Made by a program: the position numbers and the translations under genes
Shown here: piece by piece, positions 16,854-25,161 of the stretch
How the letters are laid out: every line of letters starts with the position of its first letter
Numbering within the stretch: position 1 is the stretch's first letter
The notes under the pieces: model-generated
Database searches by the model: none
Seen by the model: only the letters and a program-made list of their open reading frames with translations
Told to the model about the DNA's origin: nothing
Assembly (NCBI RefSeq): GCF_023015615.1
Contig: NZ_JALKAJ010000003.1
Coordinates: 62,001 to 126,000 of the forward strand
Direction: 5' to 3'
Length of the DNA: 64,000 nucleotides
DNA from: Qipengyuania sp. S6317L1
GTDB lineage: Bacteria; Pseudomonadota; Alphaproteobacteria; Sphingomonadales; Sphingomonadaceae

Positions 16854-17609
16854 CTAGAAATTGTCCTTGGCGGTGCGAAGCGCGGCAAAGGTTTCATGCG
16901 GCGCATTGCCGCCCCAGCGCGCCTGCATCGCCGGATCATCGGCGCGCAGGAACGGATTGGTCGCAAGCTCGCGTTTCAGAACCGTCGGCACAGTCCATTC
17001 ACCGCGAGTGCGTTTTTCGTCGATCTCGGCCGCGTATTCCTGAAGCTCGGTGTTGTCGGGATCGGCGTGAAGCGCAAACTTCGCATTCGCCTGCGTGTAT
17101 TCATGCGCGCAATAAAGGACGGTGCCGGTAGAGAGGCGCTTGATCCGCTCAAGACTGCGCCAGAATTGCTCAGGCTCGCCTTCGAACATTCGTCCGCAGC
17201 CAAGCGCAAACACGCTGTCACCCACGAACGCGATACCCTCCTCGACAACATGGAAAGCGATATGGCCGTTGGTGTGGCCCGATACGTCGATCACATCGGC
17301 GCGGTGTTCGCCAAGGTTCACGGTATCGCCGTGCTCGATCACGCGGTCGATGGGGGAGAGCTTCTCCACCTCTTTGGGCGCAAGCACCCGTGCACCTGTC
17401 GCCTCGACAATCTCCACATTGCCGCCCGCGTGATCGGGGTGCCAATGGGTGTTCCAGATATGGGTGATAGTCCAGCCCTTTGCTTTCGCCTGAGCAAGAT
17501 ATTCGCCCCCGTCAGGCGTGTCGATCGCAGCGGTTTCGCCCGTGACCGAATTGTGCAGCAGAAAGCCGTAATTGTCGGACAGGCAGGGGAATTGGTGGAC
17601 TTCAAGCAT
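16854..17609 (-). CDS. gloB: Hydroxyacylglutathione hydrolase (glyoxalase II)
   Basis: Hydrolyses S-D-lactoylglutathione, completing methylglyoxal detoxification. 251 residues from the ATG at 17609 (MLEVHQFPCLSDNYGFLLH), the canonical GloB start; the open extension to 17684 overlaps the rpsA terminator region. The metal motif THWHPDHAGGN (THxHxDH) is present, with FVGDSVFALGCGRMFEG and YCAHEYTQANAKFA, both standard for glyoxalase II. Confidence 0.95.
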   Translation of the reverse strand: MLEVHQFPCLSDNYGFLLHNSVTGETAAIDTPDGGEYLAQAKAKGWTITHIWNTHWHPDHAGGNVEIVEATGARVLAPKEVEKLSPIDRVIEHGDTVNLGEHRADVIDVSGHTNGHIAFHVVEEGIAFVGDSVFALGCGRMFEGEPEQFWRSLERIKRLSTGTVLYCAHEYTQANAKFALHADPDNTELQEYAAEIDEKRTRGEWTVPTVLKRELATNPFLRADDPAMQARWGGNAPHETFAALRTAKDNF

Positions 17610-17659
17610 GGTCGGGGATCCTCTTTCGATCCCTATTCTAAGCGTCCTGCCTGCAATAA

Positions 17660-17695
17660 GAAAGGCCCGCCTGCGAACTCGCAAGCGGGCCTTTC
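17660..17695 (-). terminator. Terminator of rpsA
   Basis: Stem GAAAGGCCCGC/GCGGGCCTTTC with an inner TGCG/CGCA pairing. On the minus strand it is followed by TTATT. It lies 25 bases beyond the rpsA stop. Confidence 0.85.
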
Positions 17696-17719
17696 CTGTT
17701 TGTTAGTGGGGCGGAAGAC

Positions 17720-19429
17720 TTAGTCTTCTTTGCCCTTGAGCGCTTCGCCAAGGATGTCGCCGAGCGATGCGCCAGAATCGGACGAACCGAACTGTTGCAC
17801 TGCTTCTTTCTCTTCGGCGATCTGACGCGCCTTGATCGAGAAGTTTGGCTTCTTCGAACGGTCGAAACCGGTGACCATTGCGTCGACCTTGCTGCCAACC
17901 TGGAAGCGGTCTGGACGCTGCTCGTCGCGGTCACGACCAAGGTCAGAGCGCTTGATGAAGCCGGTTGCGCCATCGTCGCCAACCTGAACTTCGAGGCCGC
18001 CATCGCGAACTTCGAGAACGGTGACAGTGACGGTTTCGCCCTTGCGGAGCGAGCCGGCTGCTGCGGCACCTGCTTCGGTTGGAGCGCCTTTTTCAAGCTG
18101 CTTCATGCCGAGGCTGATGCGTTCTTTCTCAACGTCAACGTCGAGAACAACCGCTTTGACTTCTTCGCCCTTGCGGTGAAGCGCCAGTGCGTCCTCGCCA
18201 GAGATGCCCCATGCGATGTCGGACATGTGAACCATGCCGTCGACGTCGCCATCGAGACCGATGAACAGGCCGAATTCGGTTGCGTTCTTGACTTCGCCGG
18301 TGACTTCCGCGCCCACTGGGAATTTCTCTGCGAATTCTTCCCATGGGTTGCCTTGAGCCTGCTTGAGGCCAAGCGAAATACGACGCTTCTCGCTGTCGAC
18401 TTCGAGGATAACCACATCGACCTCTTGCGAGGTGCTGACGATCTTGCCCGGGTGAACGTTCTTTTTGGTCCAGCTCATTTCAGAGACGTGGACAAGACCT
18501 TCGATGCCCGCTTCAAGCTCAACAAATGCACCGTATTCGGTGATGTTGGTCACCTGGCCGGTGAGCTTCATGCCAACCGGGTATTTCGCAGCAACGCCAT
18601 CCCATGGATCGCTTTCAAGCTGCTTCATGCCAAGGCTGATGCGCTGGGTATCGGCGTTGATACGCACGATCTGAACCGTCACGGTGTCGCCGATAGCGAT
18701 CACTTCGCTCGGGTGGTTGACGCGCTTGTAGCTCATGTCGGTAACGTGGAGGAGGCCGTCGATGCCGCCAAGGTCGACAAAGGCACCGTAATCGGTGATG
18801 TTCTTGACCACGCCGTCGATGACCTGACCTTCAGCCAGATCGCTGATGAGCTCGCTGCGCTGTTCGGCGCGGGTTTCTTCAAGAACGGCACGGCGCGAAA
18901 CAACGATGTTGCCGCGGCGACGGTCCATTTTGAGGATCTGGAAGGGCTGTGGCACTTCCATAAGCGGCGTGACGTCGCGCACTGGGCGGATGTCGACTTG
19001 TGAGCCGGGAAGGAACGCAACAGCGCCGTCGAGGTCGACGGTGAAGCCGCCTTTGACGCGGCCAAAGATGCGGCCTTCGACGCGCTTGCCTTCGCCAAAC
19101 TCGTTCTCGAGCTTGTCCCAAGCCGCTTCGCGGCGGGCGCGGTCACGCGACAGCATGGCTTCGCCGTCAGCGTTTTCAACGCGGTCGACGTAAACTTCGA
19201 CTTCATCACCGACCGAAAGGCCGTGCTCGTCTTCGCCACGCGAGAATTCTTTGAGGTTGACGCGGCCTTCGCTCTTGAGACCTACGTCGATTACGGCGTG
19301 ACCTGCTTCGATTGCAGTGATCGTGCCCATGACAACACGGCCTTCAAAGCCTTCGTCGCCGGCGCCGCCGAGTTGTTCGTTAAGAAGCGCTTCGAAATCG
19401 TCGCGCGTTGGGTTAGGTGAGGTTGCCAT
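17720..19429 (-). CDS. rpsA: 30S ribosomal protein S1
   Basis: 569 residues with about six S1 OB-fold repeats. Successive repeats are recognisable from VDRVENADGEAMLSRDRAR, DYGAFVDLGGIDGLLHVTDMSY, EYGAFVELEAGIEGLVHVSEMSW and EFGLFIGLDGDVDGMVHMSDIAW. The first (VVMGTITAIEAGHAVIDVGLKSEG) binds the ribosome in well-studied homologues. It is preceded by cmk, the conserved cmk-rpsA pairing. The 212-base cmk-rpsA gap contains a hairpin that could be part of an S1-responsive leader. Confidence 0.97.
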   Translation of the reverse strand: MATSPNPTRDDFEALLNEQLGGAGDEGFEGRVVMGTITAIEAGHAVIDVGLKSEGRVNLKEFSRGEDEHGLSVGDEVEVYVDRVENADGEAMLSRDRARREAAWDKLENEFGEGKRVEGRIFGRVKGGFTVDLDGAVAFLPGSQVDIRPVRDVTPLMEVPQPFQILKMDRRRGNIVVSRRAVLEETRAEQRSELISDLAEGQVIDGVVKNITDYGAFVDLGGIDGLLHVTDMSYKRVNHPSEVIAIGDTVTVQIVRINADTQRISLGMKQLESDPWDGVAAKYPVGMKLTGQVTNITEYGAFVELEAGIEGLVHVSEMSWTKKNVHPGKIVSTSQEVDVVILEVDSEKRRISLGLKQAQGNPWEEFAEKFPVGAEVTGEVKNATEFGLFIGLDGDVDGMVHMSDIAWGISGEDALALHRKGEEVKAVVLDVDVEKERISLGMKQLEKGAPTEAGAAAAGSLRKGETVTVTVLEVRDGGLEVQVGDDGATGFIKRSDLGRDRDEQRPDRFQVGSKVDAMVTGFDRSKKPNFSIKARQIAEEKEAVQQFGSSDSGASLGDILGEALKGKED

Positions 19430-19468
19430 AAAGCGTGGCTAATCCTTGGTTTTGTTTGTTACCGGCCA

Positions 19469-19483
19469 CGGAGTTTTTCTCCG
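19469..19483 (-). promoter_or_regulatory. Small hairpin in the rpsA leader
   Basis: CGGAG-TTTTT-CTCCG on the plus strand, 40 bases upstream of the rpsA start. On the transcript (minus strand) it is CGGAG-AAAAA-CTCCG. S1 is known to repress its own translation through leader structure in E. coli; involvement of this hairpin is a guess. Confidence 0.35.
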
Positions 19484-19641
19484 GGTCTTAAACTGCCTCC
19501 CACGCACCATTGCGAGGGCTAGCAGGGCAAGAGGCCGACATCTCCGCAAGGCCGAATGCACGAGCGAAGGTTCTGTTCATCGTTACCGATGTCTTGAACG
19601 GGCGCGCGCCTAGCCCGAAAGGGGTGCGAATGCAAGCGAAT

Positions 19642-20280
19642 TCACGTCTTGCCAAGAGCCTCTTGAACCGCCTCCAGCACCAGTTCGAACGCCTGCTCGC
19701 GGTCGAAACTTGTGGTGTCGATCACCATGGCATCTGATGCAGCTTTGAGCGGCGCATCGCGGCGGTTGATATCGCGAGCATCGCGGGCGACGACATCCTT
19801 CTCGATTTCTGAAAGGGGAATTTCCTCTTCGTGGTCGAGTTTCTTGTCGACCATCTCCAGCCAGCGCCGGCGCGCGCGCGATTGGACGCTGGCGGTGATG
19901 AAGAGTTTGACGTCCGCATCAGGCGCAATGACAGTGCCGATGTCGCGCCCGTCGAGAACCGCGCCGCCCGGTTGTTCGGCAAAGGCGCGCTGGCGCTTGA
20001 ACAGAGCCTCGCGAACGGCGGGATGGACCGAGACACGGCTTGCAAGACCTCCCGAGTCTTCGGTGCGAAGGATATCGTCCTCCATCAGCGCATCGGGGAA
20101 ATCGCAGGCTGCAAGCGCATCCTTTTCATTGTCAGGGTCGCCTCCATTGATCGCCACCTGCCTGCCAACCGCGCGGTAAAGGAGTCCGGTGTCGAGGCAC
20201 GGCACGCCGAAATGCGCAGCGAGGCGTTTGGCAATGGTGCCTTTGCCAGAGGCGGTGGGGCCATCGACGGCGATGATCAT
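19642..20280 (-). CDS. cmk: Cytidylate kinase
   Basis: Phosphorylates CMP and dCMP. 212 residues with the P-loop IIAVDGPTASGKGTIAKRLA at the N-terminus, CLDTGLLYRAVGR, the NMP-binding region VLDGRDIGTVIAPDADVKLFITAS and the lid RARRRW. It ends close to the usual DTTSFDREQAFELVLEAV. Its start overlaps the stop of the upstream small membrane gene by four bases, so it belongs to the aroA-cmk transcript. Confidence 0.96.
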   Translation of the reverse strand: MIIAVDGPTASGKGTIAKRLAAHFGVPCLDTGLLYRAVGRQVAINGGDPDNEKDALAACDFPDALMEDDILRTEDSGGLASRVSVHPAVREALFKRQRAFAEQPGGAVLDGRDIGTVIAPDADVKLFITASVQSRARRRWLEMVDKKLDHEEEIPLSEIEKDVVARDARDINRRDAPLKAASDAMVIDTTSFDREQAFELVLEAVQEALGKT

Positions 20281-20519
20281 GAAAATGTGTCCTTGAGCTT
20301 TGTGGGCGTCAGATCGCGGGCTTCCCGCTTTCGCCAGCGCAGGTGCAAGAGGCCAAATGCAATGCCTGCTATGACGAGATTTGATGCCATATCAATCGTT
20401 AGAACCTGACCCTCTTTTCGAATAATCGAGGCCCCGATGGCCGCAGCAAGAAGCACAAGGGCAGCCACAATTCGGCGGCTCACCGGTGTCTTGCCAAGGC
20501 TCAGGATCGTGCGGATCAT
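20277..20519 (-). CDS. Small membrane protein of unknown function
   Basis: 80 residues from the ATG at 20519: two hydrophobic segments (IVAALVLLAAAIGASII and MASNLVIAGIAFGLLHL) and a basic, charged C-terminus (RWRKREARDL). The ATGs overlap the neighbouring genes by four bases on both sides, which supports real translation within the aroA-to-cmk operon. I recognise no family. Confidence 0.6.
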   Translation of the reverse strand: MIRTILSLGKTPVSRRIVAALVLLAAAIGASIIRKEGQVLTIDMASNLVIAGIAFGLLHLRWRKREARDLTPTKLKDTFS

Positions 20520-20788
20520 TGCATTCTTTTGTCGCTTGGTGTGCGCGCTCGCAAGGCTTTCACCAATCCGAATATCGCGATGGCCGCCCAAAACCCTTCC
20601 AGCACAAGGCTGGGCCAGTTGGTGTGCACAAGCAGGCTGACCGTGAGGAGCGCGGCTCCGGTCAGATTGGTCCCGTGCAGGATAAAGGGGTTGGGTTTGT
20701 CGACATAGGTCAAATAGGCATAGGCCCCGATGATGCACGCCGTGCCGACGAAGCCGATGAGGGAGTAGATATCGAGCGGAGTGGTCAC
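20516..20788 (-). CDS. CBU_0592-like four-helix membrane protein
   Basis: 90 residues, about three hydrophobic helices. The pattern IYSLIGFVGTACIIGAYAYLTYVDKPNPFILHG, NLTGAALLTVSLL, then WPSLVLEGFWAAIAIFGLVKALR resembles the CBU_0592 family seen near aroA or in envelope contexts. Function is unknown. It overlaps both the aroA stop and the next gene by four bases. Confidence 0.72.
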   Translation of the reverse strand: MTTPLDIYSLIGFVGTACIIGAYAYLTYVDKPNPFILHGTNLTGAALLTVSLLVHTNWPSLVLEGFWAAIAIFGLVKALRARTPSDKRMQ

Positions 20789-22101
20789 TTCGCGGCATCC
20801 TTGAGCATTGGCATAAATGTCGGAAAGCTTGTCGCTATCGGCGCTGTATCGTCAATCTCAACACCGTCTTTGCTCGCAAGACCCGCAACCGCCATGCTCA
20901 TTGCAATCCGGTGGTCGAGGTGCGTTTTCACTCTCGCGTTGGAAGTGCCGCGAAGGGGCTCGCCGCCCGTGCCGTGGATGGTGAGGCCGTCTTCTTGTTC
21001 CTCAACTCGCGCTCCGGCTGCGGTGAGGGCTGCGGCCATAACCGATATACGGTCGCTTTCCTTCACGCGCAGTTCTTCCAAACCGGTGCAAACGGTCGTG
21101 CCTTCAGCGAACGCTGCGGCGACGAACAGCACGGGAAACTCATCGACCATGCTCGGCACGATTGCCGGGTCGACTTCGATGCCGGTGAGGGGGGCGTGTC
21201 GCACGCGAAGGTCTGCGACAGGCTCGCCGCCCACTTCACGCGCGTTCAGTTCCTCAATGTCGGCGCCCATTTGCTTGAGCACTGTTACAATTCCTGCGCG
21301 CGTCGGGTTCAAACCCACATTTTCGATCACAAGATCGCTTCCCGGCACGATGCTGGCCGCGACAAGGAAGAATGCAGCAGATGAAGGATCTCCGGGCACG
21401 GTCACGTCCATGGCGGTGAGGTCGGCCTCACCGTGGATGGAGATGACACGCTCGCCACTATCTTCGCCGATCTCCAGCTTCGCGCCAAAGCCGGTCAACA
21501 TCCGCTCTGTGTGGTCCCGCGTCGCAACCGGCTCAATCACAGTCGTGATGCCCGGCGTGTTCAGGCCAGCCAGAAGCACCGCGCTCTTGACCTGAGCGCT
21601 CGCGACCGGAAGGCGATAGGTAATCGGCACAGCAGGAAACGCGCCGCGCACCATACAGGGGAGGGTGCCGCCGCTCGACGCCTCGAACGACGCGCCCATC
21701 TGGCTGAGCGGCTCGATCACGCGGTTCATCGGACGGCCCGAAAGGCTCGCATCGCCCACGAATGTGGCAGTAATGGCGTGACTGGCCAGCAGTCCCATCA
21801 TAAGACGTGTGGAAGTGCCCGAATTCCCCATGTCGAGCGCCGTGCGAGGCTCGACCAAGCTGCCAAGCCCTGCGCCATTTACAAGCCAGGTTCCGTCGTC
21901 CAGTCGCTCAATCTGCGCGCCCAACTGGCGCATGGCCGCGGCGGTCGCGAGGACGTCCTCGCCTTCGAGCAGGCCCGAAATGCGGGATTCGCCAATGGCC
22001 AACCCTGCAAACATGAGCGCGCGGTGGCTGATGGATTTATCCCCCGGGACGCGCAGGCGACCGGTCAGGGGGGCACTGGAATAAAAAGTATGAGCTGCCA
22101 T
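20785..22101 (-). CDS. aroA: 3-phosphoshikimate 1-carboxyvinyltransferase (EPSP synthase)
   Basis: Sixth step of the shikimate pathway, the glyphosate target in many organisms. 438 residues from the ATG at 22101; an in-frame ATG at 22128 would add nine residues and neither start has a strong ribosome site. It shows LRVPGDKSISHRALMFAGLA, LDMGNSGTSTRLMMGLLA, DASLSGRPMNRVIEPL, VPGDPSSAAFFLVAA, RVKESDRISVMA and DHRIAMSMAVAGL. This motif set is class-II-like (LDMGNSGTS, RPM). It heads the operon running to cmk and probably rpsA. Confidence 0.95.
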   Translation of the reverse strand: MAAHTFYSSAPLTGRLRVPGDKSISHRALMFAGLAIGESRISGLLEGEDVLATAAAMRQLGAQIERLDDGTWLVNGAGLGSLVEPRTALDMGNSGTSTRLMMGLLASHAITATFVGDASLSGRPMNRVIEPLSQMGASFEASSGGTLPCMVRGAFPAVPITYRLPVASAQVKSAVLLAGLNTPGITTVIEPVATRDHTERMLTGFGAKLEIGEDSGERVISIHGEADLTAMDVTVPGDPSSAAFFLVAASIVPGSDLVIENVGLNPTRAGIVTVLKQMGADIEELNAREVGGEPVADLRVRHAPLTGIEVDPAIVPSMVDEFPVLFVAAAFAEGTTVCTGLEELRVKESDRISVMAAALTAAGARVEEQEDGLTIHGTGGEPLRGTSNARVKTHLDHRIAMSMAVAGLASKDGVEIDDTAPIATSFPTFMPMLKDAAK

Positions 22102-22254
22102 ATTGCGCCGGTCTTTGACAGCGGCCAAGCCCTATGGCAAGGCGCGCGCCGATCAAAGCAGCGCGCAGACTTGATTCCGGCATCGCGCTGCCCAAATTAC
22201 TGCTATTGAATTGCTGCCTGCTGAGTAAAGCAGGATCAGATAAGGACAAAATCC

Positions 22255-22596
22255 ATGCCCAAACCCGAATGGGGAACAAAGCGCACCTGCCCACAAACGG
22301 GCGAGCGTTTCTATGATCTTGGCAATGATAACCCGGTGACCAGCCCTAATGGTCACCAATGGTATCCGGAGCCAGTGCTCAAATCCAAACAGCCGATCCC
22401 AATCGACGATCCTGAAAAGGCGAAGAAGGGCGAGGCTGACACCGATCTGGCGGCTGACGATGAGGATGATGATCTCAAAGACATCGAGAACATCGATGAC
22501 GCAGAGGATTCGCCCGATAATGACGTTGACCTTGGCGGTGACGACGATCTTGGCGTGAAAGCTGCCAAAGACGACGATGACAGCGACGATAGCTGA
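22255..22596 (+). CDS. TIGR02300-like FYDLN-acid protein
   Basis: 113 residues. The N-terminal 45 contain KPEWGTKRTCPQTGERFYDLGNDNPVTSPNG, matching the family defined by a FYDLN motif (here FYDLGND). The C-terminal half is almost pure Asp/Glu (DEDDDLKDIENIDDAEDSPDNDVDLGGDDD), which is the family rule. It is found next to aroA/cmk in many alphaproteobacteria. Biochemical role unknown. Confidence 0.87.
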   Translation: MPKPEWGTKRTCPQTGERFYDLGNDNPVTSPNGHQWYPEPVLKSKQPIPIDDPEKAKKGEADTDLAADDEDDDLKDIENIDDAEDSPDNDVDLGGDDDLGVKAAKDDDDSDDS

Positions 22597-22628
22597 TTTT
22601 ACTCTTGCGTTTCGAAGGGGGCTCTCTT

Positions 22629-22644
22629 AAGGGAGCGCTCCCTT
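22629..22644. repeat. Perfect 16-base palindrome downstream of the FYDLN-acid gene
   Basis: AAGGGAGCGCTCCCTT reads identically on both strands. It lies between the stop at 22596 and the tRNA at 22697. It lacks a loop and a T-run, so it may be a protein site or a weak terminator rather than a classical one. Confidence 0.6.
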
Positions 22645-22696
22645 GTGAACGCAGGGGGTGGTCTTATCTCTGGTAAGGCCGATACGACGATGAGAT

Positions 22697-22772
22697 GGGG
22701 CCTTAGCTCAGCTGGGAGAGCGCAACACTGGCAGTGTTGAGGTCAGCGGTTCGATCCCGCTAGGCTCCACCA
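22697..22772 (+). tRNA. tRNA-Ala (GGC)
   Basis: 76 bases including an encoded CCA. The acceptor stem GGGGCCT pairs with AGGCTCC (one G-T). The D arm is GCTC/GAGC, the anticodon stem CAACA/TGTTG with loop CTGGCAG giving anticodon GGC, and the T arm AGCGG-TTCGATC-CCGCT. All standard features are present. Confidence 0.97.
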
Positions 22773-23038
22773 TCGTACCGCCTTTCGGCCCTGAGCGGGC
22801 TGCAAATCGCGGGTTTTCGCACTTCCGGTGCCCACGATCCGTTAGATCGCTGCGCTCCGGCTTACGAAACCCCACGACTTTCGCTTCCGCGCAGAACCGA
22901 AGATCGGCACGATGGCATCGAAAAGACATTAAGCCGGTTATCTGTCGAAGATTTCCGCACGCTGGCCGACGAGGTTTCGTCCGCCGGCGTTTTTCGCGTT
23001 TATCAGGTGTGATCGACATCTGAGAGGAGTGGTTGAAG

Positions 23039-24523
23039 ATGTTTGACAATCTGTCCGATCGCTTAGGCGGCGTCTTTGACAAGCTCAAAGGCCGCGGAAG
23101 TCTCAAGGAACAAGACGTTCGCGATGCTATGCGCGAAGTGCGCGTGGCCCTGCTTGAGGCCGACGTTGCGCTTCCTGTTGCGCGCCGTTTCATCGACGCG
23201 GTCACCGAGAAGGCCGTGGGCTCGGAAGTGCTCAAATCGGTCACGCCCGGGCAGCAGGTCGTCAAGATTGTCCACGATGAGCTCGTTGCCATGCTCACGG
23301 GTGAGGGCGATGAAGTAGGTGCTGGCGAAGAGTTGAACTTCAACGCAACGCCTCCGGTTGTGATCATGATGGTGGGCCTTCAGGGCTCTGGTAAGACCAC
23401 CACGACGGCAAAACTCGGCAAGCTGATTCGCGAGCGCCACGGCAAGAAGGCCATGATGGCCTCGCTAGACGTCAATCGTCCGGCCGCACAGGAACAACTC
23501 AAGGTCCTGGGCGAGCAGGTTGATGTTGCCACCCTGCCGATTGTCGAGGGCCAGCAGCCGGTCGACATCGCCCGCCGCGCTATGGGAGCCGCCAAGCTCC
23601 AGAACTTCGACGTCCTCCTGCTCGACACCGCAGGCCGCTTGCACGTTGACGAAGCCCTCATGGCCGAGATGAAGGCCGTCTCTCAGGTTTCTGAACCGAC
23701 CGAAGTGCTTCTAGTGGTCGACAGCCTTACCGGTCAGGACGCGGTCAACGTCGCGCAAAGCTTCTCCGGCGAAGTCCCGCTTACTGGTGTGGTCCTCACA
23801 CGGATGGACGGCGATGCGCGCGGTGGCGCAGCGCTTTCGATGCGGGCGGTCACGGGCAAGCCGATCAAGTTTGCCGGGACCGGCGAAAAACTCGACGCGA
23901 TCGAGACGTTCCGTCCGGCCTCCGTTGCCGACCGCATCCTTGGCATGGGCGACGTTGTCAGCCTTGTCGAAAAGGCGGCGGCGACCATCAAAGAGGAAGA
24001 GGCAGCCCAGCTTGCCGAGAACTTTGAGAAGGGCAAATTCGACCTCAACGATCTGCGCATGCAGTTGAAGCAGATGCAGAACATGGGTGGCCTCGGCATG
24101 CTCGCGGGCATGATGCCGGGCATGAAGAAGGCCAAGCAAGCGCTCGCTGCGTCCAACATGGACGACAAGGTGCTGGTCCATATGGATGCGATCATCGGCT
24201 CGATGACGCACAAGGAGCGCGCCAATCCCAACCTGCTGAATGCCAAGCGCAAGAAACGTGTCGCCGCAGGGTCAGGCACCGACGTGCAGACCGTGAACAA
24301 GCTTCTGAAAATGCATCAGGAAATGTCCAAGGCGATGAAGCAGTTGAAGAAAATGGGCGGCCTCAAGGGCCTTGCCGCCATGTTTGGCGCCGGAGGTCCT
24401 GGGGGTGGCGGGATGCCGCCTGGGATGGGCAGCAAGATGCCCGGTGGCCTGCCCGGTATGGGTGGCTCGGGCGGAGGACTTCCTCCCGGTTTTCCCGGCC
24501 TTGGCGGTCCCAAGAAGAAATAG
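23039..24523 (+). CDS. ffh: Signal recognition particle protein Ffh
   Basis: GTPase that targets inner-membrane proteins co-translationally. 494 residues from the ATG at 23039, which has GAGAGGAG upstream. The N domain (MFDNLSDRLGGVFDKLKGRG) is followed by the G domain: GLQGSGKTTTTAKLG (P-loop), DVNRPAAQEQL, LLDTAGRLHVDE, TRMDGDARGGAAL. The M domain is methionine-rich (MQLKQMQNMGGLGMLAGMMPGM) and is extended by a Gly/Pro/Met tail (GGMPPGMGSKMPGG). Upstream, 22773-23038 is a 266-base stretch in which I see no gene. Confidence 0.97.
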   Translation: MFDNLSDRLGGVFDKLKGRGSLKEQDVRDAMREVRVALLEADVALPVARRFIDAVTEKAVGSEVLKSVTPGQQVVKIVHDELVAMLTGEGDEVGAGEELNFNATPPVVIMMVGLQGSGKTTTTAKLGKLIRERHGKKAMMASLDVNRPAAQEQLKVLGEQVDVATLPIVEGQQPVDIARRAMGAAKLQNFDVLLLDTAGRLHVDEALMAEMKAVSQVSEPTEVLLVVDSLTGQDAVNVAQSFSGEVPLTGVVLTRMDGDARGGAALSMRAVTGKPIKFAGTGEKLDAIETFRPASVADRILGMGDVVSLVEKAAATIKEEEAAQLAENFEKGKFDLNDLRMQLKQMQNMGGLGMLAGMMPGMKKAKQALAASNMDDKVLVHMDAIIGSMTHKERANPNLLNAKRKKRVAAGSGTDVQTVNKLLKMHQEMSKAMKQLKKMGGLKGLAAMFGAGGPGGGGMPPGMGSKMPGGLPGMGGSGGGLPPGFPGLGGPKKK

Positions 24524-24579
24524 TTCAACGATTTAAAAATACACGAATACAGACAGTTACACTTGAAAGGTAATCTATA

Positions 24580-25035
24580 ATGGCAGTTGCAATCCGTCTT
24601 TCGCGCGGTGGTGCTAAAAAGCGTCCTTACTACCGCATCGTCGTTTCTGACTCGCGTGCCCCACGCGATGGTAAGTATCTTGAGCAAATCGGCACCTACA
24701 ACCCGCTCCTCGCCAAGGACAATCCTGAGCGCGTGAAGCTTGACGAAGACCGTGCACGTCACTGGCTTTCGGTTGGCGCGCAGCCATCTGACCGTGTGCA
24801 CCGTTTCTTTGATGCCGCTGGCATTCTCGAGCGTGATGCACGCAACAACCCGAACAAGGGCAAGCCCGGCGAGAAAGCCGTAGAGCGCGCAGAAGAGAAA
24901 GCCGAGAAGGCCAAGGAAGCCGAAGAAGCAGCGAAAGCAGCTGAAGAAGCGGCAGCCGAAGCACCTGCTGAAGAAGCAGCGGCAGAAGAAGCGCCCGCTG
25001 AGGAAGCGGCAGCTGAAGAGAAGTCGGAAGACTAA
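24580..25035 (+). CDS. rpsP: 30S ribosomal protein S16 with acidic C-terminal extension
   Basis: The first 85 residues are an ordinary S16 ([35 protein letters not shown]). The remaining 60-70 residues are a low-complexity Ala/Glu tail with [14 protein letters not shown] repeats. Total length is 151 against 80-100 in most bacteria, although long tails recur in alphaproteobacteria. Second gene of ffh-rpsP-rimM-trmD-rplS. Confidence 0.96.
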   Translation: MAVAIRLSRGGAKKRPYYRIVVSDSRAPRDGKYLEQIGTYNPLLAKDNPERVKLDEDRARHWLSVGAQPSDRVHRFFDAAGILERDARNNPNKGKPGEKAVERAEEKAEKAKEAEEAAKAAEEAAAEAPAEEAAAEEAPAEEAAAEEKSED

Positions 25036-25052
25036 TCTACCAATGACAAACA

Positions 25053-25151
25053 CCGTTCGTGCTGAGCGTGTCAAAGCACCTTTGGCAGGCTCGTCGGCTT
25101 GCCCTTGGCGCAACGCGCCGACTTTGACTTTGACAGGTTCAGGGCGAACGG
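25053..25151. repeat. Palindromic intergenic repeat in the rpsP-rimM gap
   Basis: The left arm at 25053-25076 begins CCGTTCGTGCTGAGC. The right arm at 25128-25151 is its reverse complement with about four mismatches (CTTTGACAGGTTCAGGGCGA then ACGG). Arms of 24 bases surround a 51-base spacer that also contains CGTCGGC-type dyads. The CCGTTCG...CGAACGG pattern recalls dispersed repeats common in many bacterial genomes. It ends 10 bases before the rimM start. Confidence 0.85.
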
Positions 25152-25161
25152 AGTTTGCGTT

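Noticed and set aside
22708..23367. Open minus-strand frame of 219 residues ending in MVEPSGIEPLTSTLPVLRSPS
   Set aside because: The end is the reverse complement of tRNA-Ala, and the rest runs through the gap and the start of ffh. This is a well-known spurious translation over tRNA genes.
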